Source: JAYVYM01 sp046593925 (lineage in GTDB: Bacteria; Actinomycetota; Actinomycetes; Mycobacteriales; SCTD01). Taken from it: a stretch of DNA of 58,182 nt. Below the pieces are notes generated by a model, which was given only the letters and a program-made list of their open reading frames with translations, was not told the origin of the DNA and did not search any database. This document shows, piece by piece, positions 57,803 to 58,182 of this stretch. The stretch covers positions 1 to 58,182 of the forward strand of contig JBKJQN010000099.1 in the NCBI GenBank assembly GCA_046593925.1, written 5' to 3'. The stretch's first letter is position 1; the number at the start of each line of letters is the position of its first letter. The translations under genes were made by a program, and so were the position numbers.

Positions 57803-58182
57803 ATGACCACCAAGACCGTCGATATCCCCAAGGCGCAGGAGGGTGACGTCCTCTACGACACCAGCGAGAAGGTGTTCCCGGACATCCAGGCCGAGGCCGG
57901 GGAGACCGCGTTCGTCTTCATCCACTCGGTGCCCTTCGAGGGCTCCGTGGCGCTCGTCAACCTGCTCACCTCGACCCGGCTGCGCCGCAAGGGCTTCGAC
58001 GTCAGCATCGTGCTGTACGGCCCGGCAGTGCTCATCGCGTCGGGCACCCGCGGCTATCCGGCCGTCGGCAAGGAGGGCTTCCCCGGCAACCTGTCCATGA
58101 ACAAGCAGCTCAAGGTGCTCATGGACGAGGGCGCGACGATCTACGCCTGCCGCTTCGCCATGGGCGCGCTGTACGGCATGCG
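57803..58182 (+). CDS. MSMEG_0572/Sll0783-family nitrogen starvation response protein (partial)
   Basis: The gene starts at ATG 57803 behind AGGAGG (57789-57794) and runs off the window after 126 codons. The sequence GDVLYDTSEKVFPDIQAEAG, FIHSVPFEGSVALVNLLTSTRLRRKGFD, VLYGPAVLIASGTRGYPAVG and MNKQLKVLMDEGATIYACRFAMGALYG matches the MSMEG_0572/Sll0783 family. In Synechocystis and mycobacteria this is the first gene of the Nit1C cluster with a nitrilase, a radical SAM protein and an N-acetyltransferase. Those genes would lie just outside the window. Confidence 0.88.
   Translation, partial: MTTKTVDIPKAQEGDVLYDTSEKVFPDIQAEAGETAFVFIHSVPFEGSVALVNLLTSTRLRRKGFDVSIVLYGPAVLIASGTRGYPAVGKEGFPGNLSMNKQLKVLMDEGATIYACRFAMGALYGM

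Overview
The window is very GC-rich chromosomal DNA from an actinobacterium. The evidence is GTG starts, 4-nt ATGA/GTGA overlaps, DUF3052, DUF3145, AhpE, GpgS and a DevR/DevS pair. Gene order around aceE, DUF3052, ahpE, the Nif3-like gene, the zinc-ribbon gene and the RNase HI/phosphatase gene matches the Rv2241-Rv2228c block of Mycobacterium tuberculosis. The species cannot be named from this window; a Frankiales/Geodermatophilales-type actinomycete would fit.

Layout. 1-16,450 is conserved core: a DUF3145 tail, a PAP2-lipid kinase fusion, a PHP protein, aceE, DUF3052, a THUMP-like methyltransferase, an unusual XseA-like/membrane/XseB-like fusion, ahpE, a zinc-type CDF exporter, tRNA-Val(TAC), the Nif3/zinc-ribbon/RNase HI operon and the RNase P RNA with its terminator. 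16,450-24,500 is an accessory, decaying stretch: a zinc-ribbon protein with a possible McrB-type N-terminal domain, a secreted cysteine-repeat protein, a broken MFS gene, two tandem VapBC modules, a RibD_C/DHFR remnant and a DUF2237 gene. 24,500-26,100 holds a BLUF photoreceptor facing a collagen-like protein with 73 Gly-X-Y triplets across a bidirectional terminator.

26,100-33,850 looks like a hypoxia/dormancy (DevR/DosR) island. It carries an SGNH hydrolase, a PNPOx-like protein, a universal stress protein, a small membrane protein, an Acg-type nitroreductase, a DevS-like two-GAF sensor kinase, a DevR-like regulator, a DoxX-family protein, a frameshifted truncated hemoglobin and a VC0807-type membrane protein. 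DevR-like boxes lie as a tandem repeat in the divergent promoter at 28,129-28,187 and again at 31,705-31,722 before the DoxX gene, which suggests autonomous control by the island's own DevRS pair.

33,850-46,030 holds an NlpC/P60 hydrolase, a FetB-type permease, three cobalamin genes (cobD/cbiB, cobQ, cobN), an MFS/TetR pair and an EamA exporter. 46,024-52,626 is a polyamine-type catabolic operon (PuuD-like hydrolase, APC permease, glutamine-synthetase-like ligase, aldehyde dehydrogenase, SDR, FadR-type repressor) with a nested inverted repeat before the permease. 52,838-55,283 is folP2-like/LigB-like/gpgS. The right end has a XRE-cupin regulator divergent from a CoA-disulfide-reductase-like flavoprotein and the start of an MSMEG_0572/Sll0783 nitrogen-starvation gene, the probable entry of a Nit1C nitrilase cluster that continues outside the window.
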